Shown piece by piece: positions 1-6,966 of a stretch of 8,509 bases of DNA. The notes under the pieces were generated by a model. That model was not told where the DNA came from. It did no database searches and was given only the letters and a program-made list of their open reading frames with translations. Within the stretch, counting starts at the first letter, position 1, and every line of letters starts with the position of its first letter. Origin of the DNA: Gammaproteobacteria bacterium (GTDB taxonomy: Bacteria > Pseudomonadota > Gammaproteobacteria > HK1); NCBI GenBank assembly GCA_020444775.1, contig JAGRHX010000901.1, forward strand, positions 1 through 8,509, given 5' to 3'. A program made the position numbers and the translations under genes.

Positions 1-48
1 TGTGGATACGCCCCAGTGTGGATACACCCCAGTGTCGATACGCTCCGT
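1..48. repeat. Tandem 16-bp repeat, three units, at left edge
   Basis: Units at 1-16 (TGTGGATACGCCCCAG) and 17-32 (TGTGGATACACCCCAG) differ at one base. A third unit at 33-48 (TGTCGATACGCTCCGT) is degenerate, and the following bases start again with TGTCG. The array begins at the first base of the window, so it may continue further left. No supported gene covers it. It could be a cluster of binding sites upstream of the TRAP gene, or for a gene beyond the edge, or simple slippage. The repeat itself is certain; any function is inference. Confidence 0.8.
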
Positions 49-267
49 TGTCGTGCGCTTCGTTGTGCGATGCGGCAAGACATCGGTGGCCCGAGCGGTG
101 CCCGAGGGTCGCCCGAGTGCGACCGGGTCATCGGAGCTCGACAGACTCTATTCATACCTGATGTGGCGATTGTTTTCCTCGAAGCTTCTGGATTAGGCTC
201 CGTCAGGCGTCATGCGCAATTGACGATGGTCGGGTGATCGTCGGTGGCATTCGTGGTGAACGGACGC

Positions 268-291
268 CGAGGGCACGTGTGCTTGCCCTCG
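268..291. promoter_or_regulatory. 24-bp interrupted palindrome, possible operator or leader hairpin
   Basis: The arms CGAGGGCA (268-275) and TGCCCTCG (284-291) are perfect 8-bp inverted repeats around an 8-base centre, CGTGTGCT. The site lies about 80 bases upstream of the TRAP start codon. That suits a dimeric repressor or activator site, or an RNA stem if transcription starts upstream. It also superficially resembles a sigma-54 element (GGCACG...TTGC), but the GG-to-GC spacing is 11 rather than 10 bases. The symmetry is directly seen; the regulatory role is inferred. Confidence 0.4.
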
Positions 292-306
292 TCCCCGTCG
301 GCATCC

Positions 307-331
307 CCTGTCCTCGTCGCCTGTCCTCGTC
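307..331. repeat. Short direct repeat in C/T-rich leader
   Basis: CCTGTCCTCGTC occurs at 307-318 and again at 320-331, separated by one base, within a pyrimidine-rich stretch (about 286-333). It lies 40-65 bases upstream of the TRAP start. It may be no more than low-complexity leader sequence. Confidence 0.55.
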
Positions 332-358
332 CTATGTCGAGTTTGACTGCAACCATGC

Positions 359-364
359 AGGAGG
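359..364 (+). promoter_or_regulatory. Strong Shine-Dalgarno that sets the TRAP gene start
   Basis: AGGAGG, followed by AGA, lies 7 bases before the ATG at 372. It is a full match to the anti-Shine-Dalgarno core at ideal spacing. It selects this ATG over the upstream in-frame GTG at 234 and fits a highly translated periplasmic binding protein. Confidence 0.85.
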
Positions 365-371
365 AGACATC

Positions 372-1448
372 ATGTTCGGAGCTAAAACGATAAAGGCCGC
401 TACGCTGATGGCGGTCGCCGGAGGATTGTTCGTGACGGCCGTGGACCATGCCTCGGCCGCGAAGCGTGTGCGTTGGAAGATGCAGAGCGCCTGGTCGACC
501 AGCGTCCCGCTGGCCGGTGAGTCCGGTGTGCGCTTCTCCAAGGAAGTCGAGGACATGTCGGAAGGCAACTTCCAGATCAAGTTCTACGATCCGGGTGCGC
601 TGGTGCCCGCGCTCGAGTGCTTCGATGCGGCATCCAAGGGCTCGGTGGAGGCCTGCTGGACCACACCGGGTTATCACACCGGCAAGTATCCGGGTCTGGC
701 GTTCGCGACCACGGTGCCGTTCGGACCGCAGATCGGTGAGTTCCTGGCGTGGAAATGGCACGGTGGCGGCAACGACATCCGTGACGAGATCTATGCCAAG
801 CACAACCTGATCGCCTTCGATTGCTTCTCGCACGGACCGGAGACCTCCGGCTGGTTCAAGAAGCCGATCGAAAGCCTGGATGAACTGCGTGGTCTGAAGA
901 TGCGTTTCTTCGGTCTGGGCGCGCGGGTGATGCAGAAGCTGGGCGTGTCCACCCAGCTGCTGGCGGGCGCGGATATCTATCCGGCCTTGGAGAAGGGCGT
1001 GATCGACGCCACCGAGTACTCGATGCCGATCAACGACATCAAGTATGGCTTCTACCAAATCTCCAAGAACAACTACTACCCGGGTTGGCACCAACAGGTC
1101 TCGGTGTCCGAGCTGCTGATGAACCGTGACGCGTACAACGAGCTGCCCGATGCCTACAAGGCGATGATCAAGAACGCCACCCTGGCCCAGGTGATCTACA
1201 CCTATGCCGACGGGGACGCCCGCAACTTCCCGGCCATGCAGGAGATGAAGAGCAAGTACGGCGTGACCAACCACCGTTGGACCGACGAGCAGCTTGCCGC
1301 GTTCGAGAAGGCCTGGAACGAGGTCGTGCAGGAGGAGTCGGCCAAGGACGAGTACTTCAAGCGTTTTGCCGACAGCTACTTCGCGTTCCGCGAGCAGTAT
1401 CGGATCTGGGGTGAGGCCCAGTCCCTGAAGTCGACCTATCTGAAGTAG
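372..1448 (+). CDS. dctP: TRAP transporter substrate-binding protein, DctP family (carboxylate/2-keto acid type)
   Basis: A 358-residue periplasmic binding protein that would capture an organic acid and deliver it to a sodium-driven DctQM membrane transporter. The start is fixed by the AGGAGG site and by a clear Sec signal peptide: a short Lys-containing start, a hydrophobic stretch at about 8-24, and cleavage near 29-30 after an ASA motif. Family landmarks are YDPGALVPALE (72-82), SGWFKKPIESLDELRGLKMR (159-178), DATEY (212-216) and NYYPGWHQ (234-241). Arg178 matches the arginine that binds the ligand carboxylate throughout DctP proteins. Glu215 lies in the ATE motif that contributes to the ligand or metal site in TakP-like members. 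TakP relatives usually have Trp after ATE; here it is Tyr216. Length is normal for the family. No dctQ or dctM follows: the next gene is convergent, so transporter subunits must be upstream or elsewhere. Ligand identity cannot be read from sequence. Confidence 0.94.
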   Translation: MFGAKTIKAATLMAVAGGLFVTAVDHASAAKRVRWKMQSAWSTSVPLAGESGVRFSKEVEDMSEGNFQIKFYDPGALVPALECFDAASKGSVEACWTTPGYHTGKYPGLAFATTVPFGPQIGEFLAWKWHGGGNDIRDEIYAKHNLIAFDCFSHGPETSGWFKKPIESLDELRGLKMRFFGLGARVMQKLGVSTQLLAGADIYPALEKGVIDATEYSMPINDIKYGFYQISKNNYYPGWHQQVSVSELLMNRDAYNELPDAYKAMIKNATLAQVIYTYADGDARNFPAMQEMKSKYGVTNHRWTDEQLAAFEKAWNEVVQEESAKDEYFKRFADSYFAFREQYRIWGEAQSLKSTYLK

Positions 1449-1455
1449 ATCGGCC

Positions 1456-1485
1456 GTGTGCGAGGCCAGGGATGGCGTCGCACGC
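1456..1485. terminator. Hairpin 8 bases after the TRAP gene stop
   Basis: The arms GTGTGCGA (1456-1463) and TCGCACGC (1478-1485) form an 8-bp stem with one G-T wobble. After one mismatch, GCC (1465-1467) pairs with GGC (1474-1476) around the loop AGGGAT. No U-tract follows on either strand, so it is not a classical intrinsic terminator. It could still act as a GC-type terminator or protect the mRNA 3' end. Confidence 0.45.
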
Positions 1486-1494
1486 CAGACACAG

Positions 1495-1530
1495 CGGTCA
1501 CCGTTCGGGCCACCGCCGGATCGGTGACCG
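1495..1530. terminator. 9-bp perfect hairpin between convergent genes
   Basis: CGGTCACCG (1495-1503) and CGGTGACCG (1522-1530) are exact reverse complements with an 18-base loop. For the minus-strand operon this stem starts 3 bases beyond the batD stop codon (1536-1534); for the TRAP gene it is the second stem after the stop. There is no run of U on either side. The position suggests a shared two-way terminator, but the loop is long and the missing U-tract lowers confidence. Confidence 0.4.
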
Positions 1531-1533
1531 GCG

Positions 1534-3318
1534 CTACTGACCCGAGCCGGGGAGCCGGCCCGGATTCAGTGGCGGTAACGCCGACGTCGATCGGTCCTGA
1601 ATGGCGCGCGGTCGGGTGCTTGGTGGCGGCGGCGTGAGCAGCTGTTTGAGCAGGGCATACAGCCGTTCACCGCGCCAGGCCACGTTATCGCCGAACACCG
1701 CTCTCTCCAGTGCTTGCAGGGCATCGGCCAGCTCGGCGGTCTGATCGGCGCCGCGATGCTGCTGCTCCAACCGCTCGGCCAGGATGCTGACCGAGCGTGG
1801 CGGGTCGAGCGGCCAGGCTTCTCGTGCCCAGGCCAGCAGAGCGGTATGGACTCTCTCCGGGGCGTCGGCGGCGCAGGCCAGCAAGGCGTCGGTGCGCGCG
1901 GCCGACAGCCGTCCGGCGGCACGCTGTCGCTGTCGGGCGTCCCGTGGTCGGCGACGGTGCCAGGCGTACAGGGTCAGTAGCCACAGCAGCGCGAGGCTCG
2001 CGCTCAGCGCCTGCCACGGCCGGACCTCGGCGGCGTTGTCGTCGCCACGTGCGACGCGCGGCGGGGTGGGCGAGGCGGGCTCTCCACGCGCGCCGCCGGC
2101 CGGACCGGCCGCGGCAACCCGCAGCTCGAGCGGCGCGAGCTCGGCCCGCTCGGGCCGATCGCTTTGCACGTTCCACCATTCGACGCCGACCGCCGACAGC
2201 TGGAAGTCACCGCTGTCCCGGGTGACCAGCGCGAACTGTTGCTCGAGCGTGCCGTGCACCGCGTTGCGGTCGGTACGTGTCTCGCGCTCCACCTGGCCTG
2301 GGAACACCTGCAGACCCGGAGGCGCCTGCAGCGAGAGCTGCGGGAGTTGCTCGGCGCGCAGCCCTATCGCCTCCATACGAATGGTACGGGTCACCGTCTC
2401 GCCGGCGCGCAGCGTGTTCGGATCCGCGGACCAGCGCTCGCTGAGGCGTAGCCGCATCGCCGGTAGCCAGCGCGAGTCACGGTCGTTCGGACGGCTGCGC
2501 ACCTGCAGCGCGCTCTGCACGCTCTCGATCCGCAGCGTGCGCCCGGAACCGAAGCGGCTGCTATCGGTGGCGTTGTCGTCCGGCATGGCCACCTCGCCCT
2601 TGAAGTGGATGCCCGGAACCAGCAGCGGTCCCGGAGCCTGGGCAAATAGCGCATAGCGTCGCTCGAGCACCCGGTAGTCCTGGCCATGTCGGCTGCTGTT
2701 GTAGCGAGCGTCGGTACCGAGTCGCAAGACCACGGCATTGGCCGGCTGCGGCTCGTCCAGGGTCCCACTCATGATCGGGACCTTGGAGATGAGGCGAACC
2801 ACGAAGTCGATCTGGGCCTGCTCGTAGGGTGAGCGCGGCGAGAATCCGGTCTCGATGTAGAGATCTGGTGGCGTCGCGGCCGCGTCACTTCGACCTTGGC
2901 TGTCCTGGGCTGGCAACACCTGCAGGCTCAGCGGTTTACTCACATAGTCGTGCACCGTGATCGGTGGGATGGTGAGGGTGCCGACCCGGCGCGGCGCGAG
3001 CTCGACCAGCCAGCGGGTGCTGTTGGCGATCTCGCCGTCGACGATGCGCAGCTCGCTGCGTGGTGAGCTGGCCACGATCTCGAAGTCCGGCTCGAGCACG
3101 GTCAGATCCGGACCGGTGCTCGCCCAGCGCCGGGGAATGACCAGCAGTAGCTTGACGGTCTGGTCGATGCGGATCTGGCTGTGCTCCAGGCTGGCGCTCA
3201 ACGGCAGGTCGGGGGTCTTGGGTTGCGCGAGCGCGCCGAGGGCGCAGGCGGCAAGGATCAGCATCGCCCAGCCCGAGCGGCGGCCTGTCCGGTCCTTGCG
3301 GTATCGATGCGCTACCAT
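1534..3318 (-). CDS. batD: BatD family membrane-anchored periplasmic protein
   Basis: A 594-residue protein and the last gene of the operon. I chose ATG 3318-3316, which overlaps the batB/C stop by 7 bases and puts a signal peptide at the start: basic residues 2-14, hydrophobic core about 18-31, and likely cleavage after ALA (29-31). An upstream in-frame ATG at 3420 would add 34 residues inside batB/C and hide the signal. Residues about 36-400 are beta-rich, as in BatD. They include DFEIVASSPRSELRIVDG (78-95), IPPITVHDY (117-125), a second immunoglobulin-like repeat starting near YIETGFSPRSPYEQAQIDF (154-172), and a third near LSERWSADPNTLRAGETVTR (292-311). A Gly/Pro-rich linker (403-425) leads to one membrane segment (about 436-453), then an Arg-rich, helical cytoplasmic domain of about 110 residues and a Pro-rich tail. 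The likely role is the periplasmic part of the Bat complex. Its biochemical activity is unknown in the family. Confidence 0.9.
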   Translation of the reverse strand: MVAHRYRKDRTGRRSGWAMLILAACALGALAQPKTPDLPLSASLEHSQIRIDQTVKLLLVIPRRWASTGPDLTVLEPDFEIVASSPRSELRIVDGEIANSTRWLVELAPRRVGTLTIPPITVHDYVSKPLSLQVLPAQDSQGRSDAAATPPDLYIETGFSPRSPYEQAQIDFVVRLISKVPIMSGTLDEPQPANAVVLRLGTDARYNSSRHGQDYRVLERRYALFAQAPGPLLVPGIHFKGEVAMPDDNATDSSRFGSGRTLRIESVQSALQVRSRPNDRDSRWLPAMRLRLSERWSADPNTLRAGETVTRTIRMEAIGLRAEQLPQLSLQAPPGLQVFPGQVERETRTDRNAVHGTLEQQFALVTRDSGDFQLSAVGVEWWNVQSDRPERAELAPLELRVAAAGPAGGARGEPASPTPPRVARGDDNAAEVRPWQALSASLALLWLLTLYAWHRRRPRDARQRQRAAGRLSAARTDALLACAADAPERVHTALLAWAREAWPLDPPRSVSILAERLEQQHRGADQTAELADALQALERAVFGDNVAWRGERLYALLKQLLTPPPPSTRPRAIQDRSTSALPPLNPGRLPGSGQ

Positions 3319-5117
3319 GGGTCGCCCGTGTTCTCGGCCTGGGTGTGACGGCGGAAGTAGGTGCGGTGGAACTTCTGCTTGAGCAGTCCACCCGGTTCGT
3401 CCGGGATCCGATCGAGCCATCGTGCCGGCGGCGGCTCGCCGTCGGCACCGCTGCGCGCCGTCGAGTCAGTGCCGGGCTCTGGTCCGGCCTCCGGTCGATC
3501 CGCCGGCATCGACGGGTATGCGGAGTCGTGGGCGTTGGCGGGCTCCTCGCCTGGCTGCCGCGATGAGGCCTGCTCGTCGGCCGTCGTTCGGGCACCACGA
3601 TTGTCGCCAGCTTCACGTGTCGCGGTGGCGGTACGACGGCCGCGATCCTGATTGAGGTGTGGCTCACTGCTGGCAGCCGCGGGCTCCGCCCGTTGACGGT
3701 CGTTGCCTCGACCCGAGCTCGAGTCCATGGCCCGGCGCACCAGGGTCAGGTTGAAACGCGCGTCCTCGTGGGTCGGCTCGAGGCGCAGTGCTTGCTCGTA
3801 GGCGCCCACCGCCGCTTCGAGCTGGCCCGACAGGGCCAGCGCGTTGCCGCGATTGTAGTGTCCGGTTGCATCGCCAAGCTGGGCGAAGGCCTCGACCGCG
3901 GCGGCGTAGCGTCCGGCCCGGTAATGCGCCGCGCCGCGCCAGTGTGGTCCGACCTTCAGCTGCTCGACGTGCGCGTAGTCGCCGCGTTCGATGGCCGCCG
4001 CCGCGCGATGCTCGTGGCCGAGCAACCAGCCCTGCCAGTCCGAGGCCGAGACGCGTTGCACCGGGCTCAGCGCGGCGACCAGCAGCAGCGACATCAGCCA
4101 GCCACGACGAAAGGCCGGCAGCACCAGCAACAGCAGCACCGGAAGCAGCCAGGCACCGTGGTCGTATCGATCCGGTATGTGCCGGTCCAGGTTGCGATAT
4201 TCGGAGCGCTCGAGCACGCCATCGTGCAGCGCCAGGATCTGCTCCACGTCTCGCTCATCCGTGCTCGCGCGGATGTAGAGGCCGCCGCCGTGTCGGGCCA
4301 TCTCGGCCAGGGCCCGCTCGTTCAGACCGGCCCGTACCAGGCGGCCGTTCCCATCACGCAGGAAGCCGCCCTCGGCGAGTGGAATGGGCGCACCGTCTGG
4401 GCTGCCTACGCCGATCACCGACAAGGTGATGCGTGCACGATCGAGCGCTGCGGCCGCGGCCAGCGCGCTGGCCGCGCTACCGGGCCCGAGTGCTGGACCG
4501 TTACGCTCGTTGTTCGGGCCGTCGGTGATGAGGATCAGATCGCCATGCGTCGCGCCGCCCTCCTGTAGCAACTGCGCGGCGCGCGCCAGGGCACTGTCCA
4601 GGCGGCTGCCCTGCACGGGCATGATGTCCGGGAGCAGCGCGGGTAGCTGTTCGATCAAGGTCCCGGCGTCCTCGGTGAGCGGTGAGACCACGAAGGCGGC
4701 CCCGGCGAACACCACCACCCCGCTGAGCGCCTCGCGTGATCGCTGCATTATCAGTCGCGCCTTCTCACGGGCCCGATCCAGTCGGCTGGGGGCGATGTCC
4801 GGGGTCAGCATCGAGCTGGATAGATCGAGGATGACGATGCGCGCGCGCAGCGACCTGTAGCCGGCAGTGTCGATGTGCTGGAAGCTCGGGCCGGCCAGGG
4901 CCAGCGCGCAGAGCACAGCAAGCATCGAGGCATACAGGGGTACGGCCTTGCTGCCGCGCTCGCTGGAACGATGCAACAGGTGGGGGAGCAGGCCTGGATC
5001 GATCAGCGCGCGCCAGCGACTGGCCGCGTCGGTGTTCCGCCAGGTCCACCAGATCAGCGCGAGTGCCGGCGGGATCAGCAACAACCACCAGGGCCGGAGC
5101 AGCGCGAATTCGCTCAT
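3312..5117 (-). CDS. batB: BatB/BatC fusion: membrane VWA protein with C-terminal TPR domain
   Basis: A 601-residue protein. Two membrane segments (about 9-26 and 60-76) precede a VWA domain (about 92-300) with an intact metal site: DLSSS at 98-102 and ITDG at 197-200. The third site residue, usually Thr, is probably Ser171 in GSRLDSAL. Two more membrane segments (about 322-335 and 339-352) place the next part in the periplasm. TPR-like helices follow at about 393-415 and 419-449 (YNRGNALALSGQLEAAVGAYEQAL). Residues about 465-565 are a hydrophilic, low-complexity, presumably disordered linker. The protein ends with the conserved BatC-type motif WLDRIPDEPGGLLKQKF (567-583). In Bacteroides-type operons batB and batC are separate; the fused form is usual in proteobacteria. 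It starts in a 4-nt ATGA overlap with batA (5117-5114) without a recognisable Shine-Dalgarno, so it is probably translated by coupling. It is expected to pair with BatA in the envelope as a metal-dependent adhesion or scaffold protein and MoxR partner. Confidence 0.92.
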   Translation of the reverse strand: MSEFALLRPWWLLLIPPALALIWWTWRNTDAASRWRALIDPGLLPHLLHRSSERGSKAVPLYASMLAVLCALALAGPSFQHIDTAGYRSLRARIVILDLSSSMLTPDIAPSRLDRAREKARLIMQRSREALSGVVVFAGAAFVVSPLTEDAGTLIEQLPALLPDIMPVQGSRLDSALARAAQLLQEGGATHGDLILITDGPNNERNGPALGPGSAASALAAAAALDRARITLSVIGVGSPDGAPIPLAEGGFLRDGNGRLVRAGLNERALAEMARHGGGLYIRASTDERDVEQILALHDGVLERSEYRNLDRHIPDRYDHGAWLLPVLLLLVLPAFRRGWLMSLLLVAALSPVQRVSASDWQGWLLGHEHRAAAAIERGDYAHVEQLKVGPHWRGAAHYRAGRYAAAVEAFAQLGDATGHYNRGNALALSGQLEAAVGAYEQALRLEPTHEDARFNLTLVRRAMDSSSGRGNDRQRAEPAAASSEPHLNQDRGRRTATATREAGDNRGARTTADEQASSRQPGEEPANAHDSAYPSMPADRPEAGPEPGTDSTARSGADGEPPPARWLDRIPDEPGGLLKQKFHRTYFRRHTQAENTGDPW

Positions 5118-6250
5118 GGCTGCGGGCCCGCCGCCCCGGTCGACGTCAGCTTTGCTGCCATCCGTGGCGTCTTCCGGGCTGTCTTCCGGGCTGTCTTCCG
5201 GGATGTCTTCCGGGGTGTCATCTGGTCGGTCAACCCTGGCGCCGCACCCGGTCCACCGGCGCGCTCTCGCCGGGCAGCCAGGGGCGCCGCCAGCCAGGGC
5301 AGGGCCGCGAGCAGCAGCGCGGTGGCCAGTGGCCAGAGGTACAGCTCCAGCCGCGGTCGCAGATAGGTGTCACCCTGCGGCACCGGCTCGATGCGGTCGA
5401 GCAGCGCGTAGATGCCTTCGAGCTCGTCCTCGTTTCGCGCCCGGAAATACTCGCCCCCGGTCAGCTCGGCGATCCCCTGCAGGGTGGGCTCGTCCAACGC
5501 CGAAGACGGGTCGATACTGCGCATCCCGGCCCAGCGTCGTTCCAGGCTGTGTTCCGCGCCGACCCCGATCACATGGACCCGAACACCCTGATCGGCGGCC
5601 AGCCGGGCGGCGGTCAGGGGGGCGATCTCACCGCTGGTGTTGGCACCGTCTGTCAGCAGTATGAAAACCCGGGCGCGCTCGGGTCGCTGGTGCAGACGCT
5701 TGACCGCGAGTCCGAGCGCGTCGCCGATGGCGGTCTTGTCGCCGGCCAGACCGATTTCCGCTTCCTCGAGCAGGTGCCGGACGGTCTTGCGGTCGAAGGT
5801 GAGTGGTGTCTGCAGGTAGGCCCTGGAGCCGAACAGGATCAGCCCCAAGCGGTCACCCACCCGCCGTTCGATGAACTCGCCGGCCAGCTGCTTGACGGTC
5901 TGCAGGCGGCTGTTGCGCAGCGCTCCGCCCTGCATGTCCGGGATCTCCATACTGCCGGACAGGTCTACACCCAACAGCAGGTCGCGACCGCTGATCGCCA
6001 GGGCCACCGGTTCACCTATCCAGACCGGCCGGCACGCGGCCAGCACCAGCGCGCACCAGGCGAGCAGGCTGAGCAGCTGGCGGGGTCGCCAGCCGCGTCG
6101 GTGGCGGCTACCGGCCCAGTGCCTCGCCGTCGCGTAGAACGGCCACCACAGGCCGCGCCGGGTGCGAACCCGGCTCGCTGGTAGCAGACGTCGGACCAGC
6201 CAAGGCAAGGGCAGGGCCAACAGCCAGCCGGGCCACAGCAGCGAGATCAT
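5114..6250 (-). CDS. batA: BatA-type membrane VWA protein with basic repeat tail
   Basis: A 378-residue protein. Residues 1-20 and about 57-73 are membrane segments separated by a basic, aromatic loop (RTRRGLWWPF), as in BatA. The VWA domain spans about 88-290 with a complete metal site: D96, S98 and S100 in DLSGSM, T173 in GDKTAIGDAL, and D201 in LLTDG. SSALDEPTLQGIAELTGGEYFRA (249-271) is a typical BatA segment. A third membrane helix (about 304-325) returns the chain to the cytoplasm. The final 50 residues are unusual: a Gly/Pro linker, then repeats of Arg-Lys-Thr-X at about 347-362 encoded by a 12-bp tandem repeat. The start is ATG 6250-6248, overlapping the DUF4381 stop by 4 nt with no clear Shine-Dalgarno. 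It is likely the metal-binding partner that MoxR acts on, working with BatB/C and BatD. Confidence 0.93.
   Translation of the reverse strand: MISLLWPGWLLALPLPWLVRRLLPASRVRTRRGLWWPFYATARHWAGSRHRRGWRPRQLLSLLAWCALVLAACRPVWIGEPVALAISGRDLLLGVDLSGSMEIPDMQGGALRNSRLQTVKQLAGEFIERRVGDRLGLILFGSRAYLQTPLTFDRKTVRHLLEEAEIGLAGDKTAIGDALGLAVKRLHQRPERARVFILLTDGANTSGEIAPLTAARLAADQGVRVHVIGVGAEHSLERRWAGMRSIDPSSALDEPTLQGIAELTGGEYFRARNEDELEGIYALLDRIEPVPQGDTYLRPRLELYLWPLATALLLAALPWLAAPLAARRERAGGPGAAPGLTDQMTPRKTSRKTARKTARKTPRMAAKLTSTGAAGPQP
5169..5228. repeat. 12-bp tandem repeat inside batA 3' end
   Basis: On the plus strand the unit GTCTTCCGGGCT occurs at 5169-5180 and 5181-5192, then with one change at 5193-5204 (ending AT) and again at 5205-5216 (ending GT). 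A degenerate fifth unit follows (GTCATCTGGTCG, 5217-5228). Because 12 is a multiple of 3, each unit encodes four residues (Arg-Lys-Thr-X on the minus strand), so copy-number change would lengthen or shorten the BatA tail without a frameshift. Confidence 0.92.
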
Positions 6251-6966
6251 GCCAGCCGTCCGCGGCGTTTAGGCCGGGGCCCGGGCTGCGGCACGGGCGC
6301 CATGCCGGCCCACGCAATGAACGGCTGCTTGGAGTGAGGATCGTCCAGATGCCCGGCGCGGGCACTCTCCGGGGCACCCCCGTGCTCGTCTGTCGGGCTC
6401 TGGACAGGGCCGGCATTGTGGCGGATCCAGGTCTCGCACAGCTCGAACAGTTCGCCCAGCTGCGGTGCGCAGGATGCCGGCCGCGGCGCGTCGAGCTGCT
6501 CGTCTTCGGGGGCGTAGGGTGCCCGTATGAGCAGGCGGCCGGCGTCACCGGCGAAAGCAGTGGAGCGCCCGGTGGCGGCGTCCTGGGGCAGATGTGTATC
6601 GAGAAAGTCCAGCCAGCGCGGCCCACAGAGCCCGGCGACCCGGGCTCGTGGATAGCGGCTCAAGGCCACTCGACGCAGCAGGACCGACAGCTCGCTGGTG
6701 ACCTCGACCAGGCTGGTGCCGTGTCTGGCGCGTGAACGGATCGCGTGCAGCGCGGCCAGTGCCGTCCGTCGTGCTCGCTGTCGGCGGTGCGCGCGCAGGG
6801 CGGCGGCCAGTAGCTGGCACAGTCGCGGGACGAGCAGCCAGCCGGCCAGGAGCAGGATGCCGAGCAGCAGCAGCGCGCCGCCGGTCGTCAGCCAGACGTC
6901 CGGCCCGGGTTCGGGCAGGTGGATGTCACGCAGCCCTCGCAGGGCATCGGGGGTTGGCGTGCTCAC
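6247..6966 (-). CDS. DUF4381 family membrane protein of the Bat operon
   Basis: A 239-residue protein. The start is GTG 6966-6964, chosen because GTGA overlaps the DUF58 stop by 4 nt and because the family begins with a short segment of the form LRDIHLPEP (12-20) just before a membrane helix. The frame stays open upstream into the DUF58 gene, but those residues are Arg/Gly-rich shadow sequence. One membrane segment spans about 25-47, followed by a basic stretch (RAHRRQRARR, 58-67), so the bulk is cytoplasmic. The conserved part is a helical region with LLRRVALSRYPRARVAGLCG (96-115) and RWLDFLD (117-123). The last 55 residues are Pro/Gly-rich and probably disordered. DUF4381 has no known biochemical function. 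Its fixed place between DUF58 and BatA suggests a small structural or adaptor subunit of the same membrane assembly. Confidence 0.87.
   Translation of the reverse strand: MSTPTPDALRGLRDIHLPEPGPDVWLTTGGALLLLGILLLAGWLLVPRLCQLLAAALRAHRRQRARRTALAALHAIRSRARHGTSLVEVTSELSVLLRRVALSRYPRARVAGLCGPRWLDFLDTHLPQDAATGRSTAFAGDAGRLLIRAPYAPEDEQLDAPRPASCAPQLGELFELCETWIRHNAGPVQSPTDEHGGAPESARAGHLDDPHSKQPFIAWAGMAPVPQPGPRPKRRGRLA

Larger units (their letters stand above)
49..358. other. Noncoding leader upstream of the TRAP binding-protein gene
   Basis: About 310 bases with no supportable gene on either strand. The forward reading frame of the TRAP gene stays open back to a GTG at 234, but the added residues are Arg/Pro-rich, resemble no domain and would bury the signal peptide. 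The region must carry the promoter. The best -35-like hexamer I see is TTGACG at 220-225, with only a poor -10 (TGGCAT, 245-250) at an overlong 19-base spacing, so I do not assign a promoter. The left neighbour lies outside the window. Confidence 0.6.

Noticed and set aside
1..48. CRISPR array
   Set aside because: Units are contiguous 16-mers with no unique spacers, and no cas genes are present.
271..287. Sigma-54 type promoter in the TRAP leader
   Set aside because: GGCACG...TTGC looks similar, but GG and GC are separated by 11 bases rather than the required 10, and the sequence is better explained by the perfect dyad.
234..371. N-terminal extension of the TRAP gene from the GTG at 234
   Set aside because: It would add 46 Arg/Pro-rich residues before an obvious signal peptide. 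The ATG at 372 has a perfect Shine-Dalgarno.
210..1274. Long open frame (354 codons) on the minus strand across the TRAP gene
   Set aside because: It lies fully antisense to a well-supported DctP gene, its Arg/His/Gly-rich translation resembles no family, and long antisense open frames are expected in GC-rich DNA.
3657..4568. Open frame (303 codons) on the plus strand inside batB/C
   Set aside because: It is an antisense shadow of the VWA and TPR coding region without recognisable domains or a ribosome site.
5063..6184. Open frame (373 codons) on the plus strand inside batA
   Set aside because: It is an antisense shadow. The repeated LPGC residues it shows are only the other strand of the 12-bp repeat.
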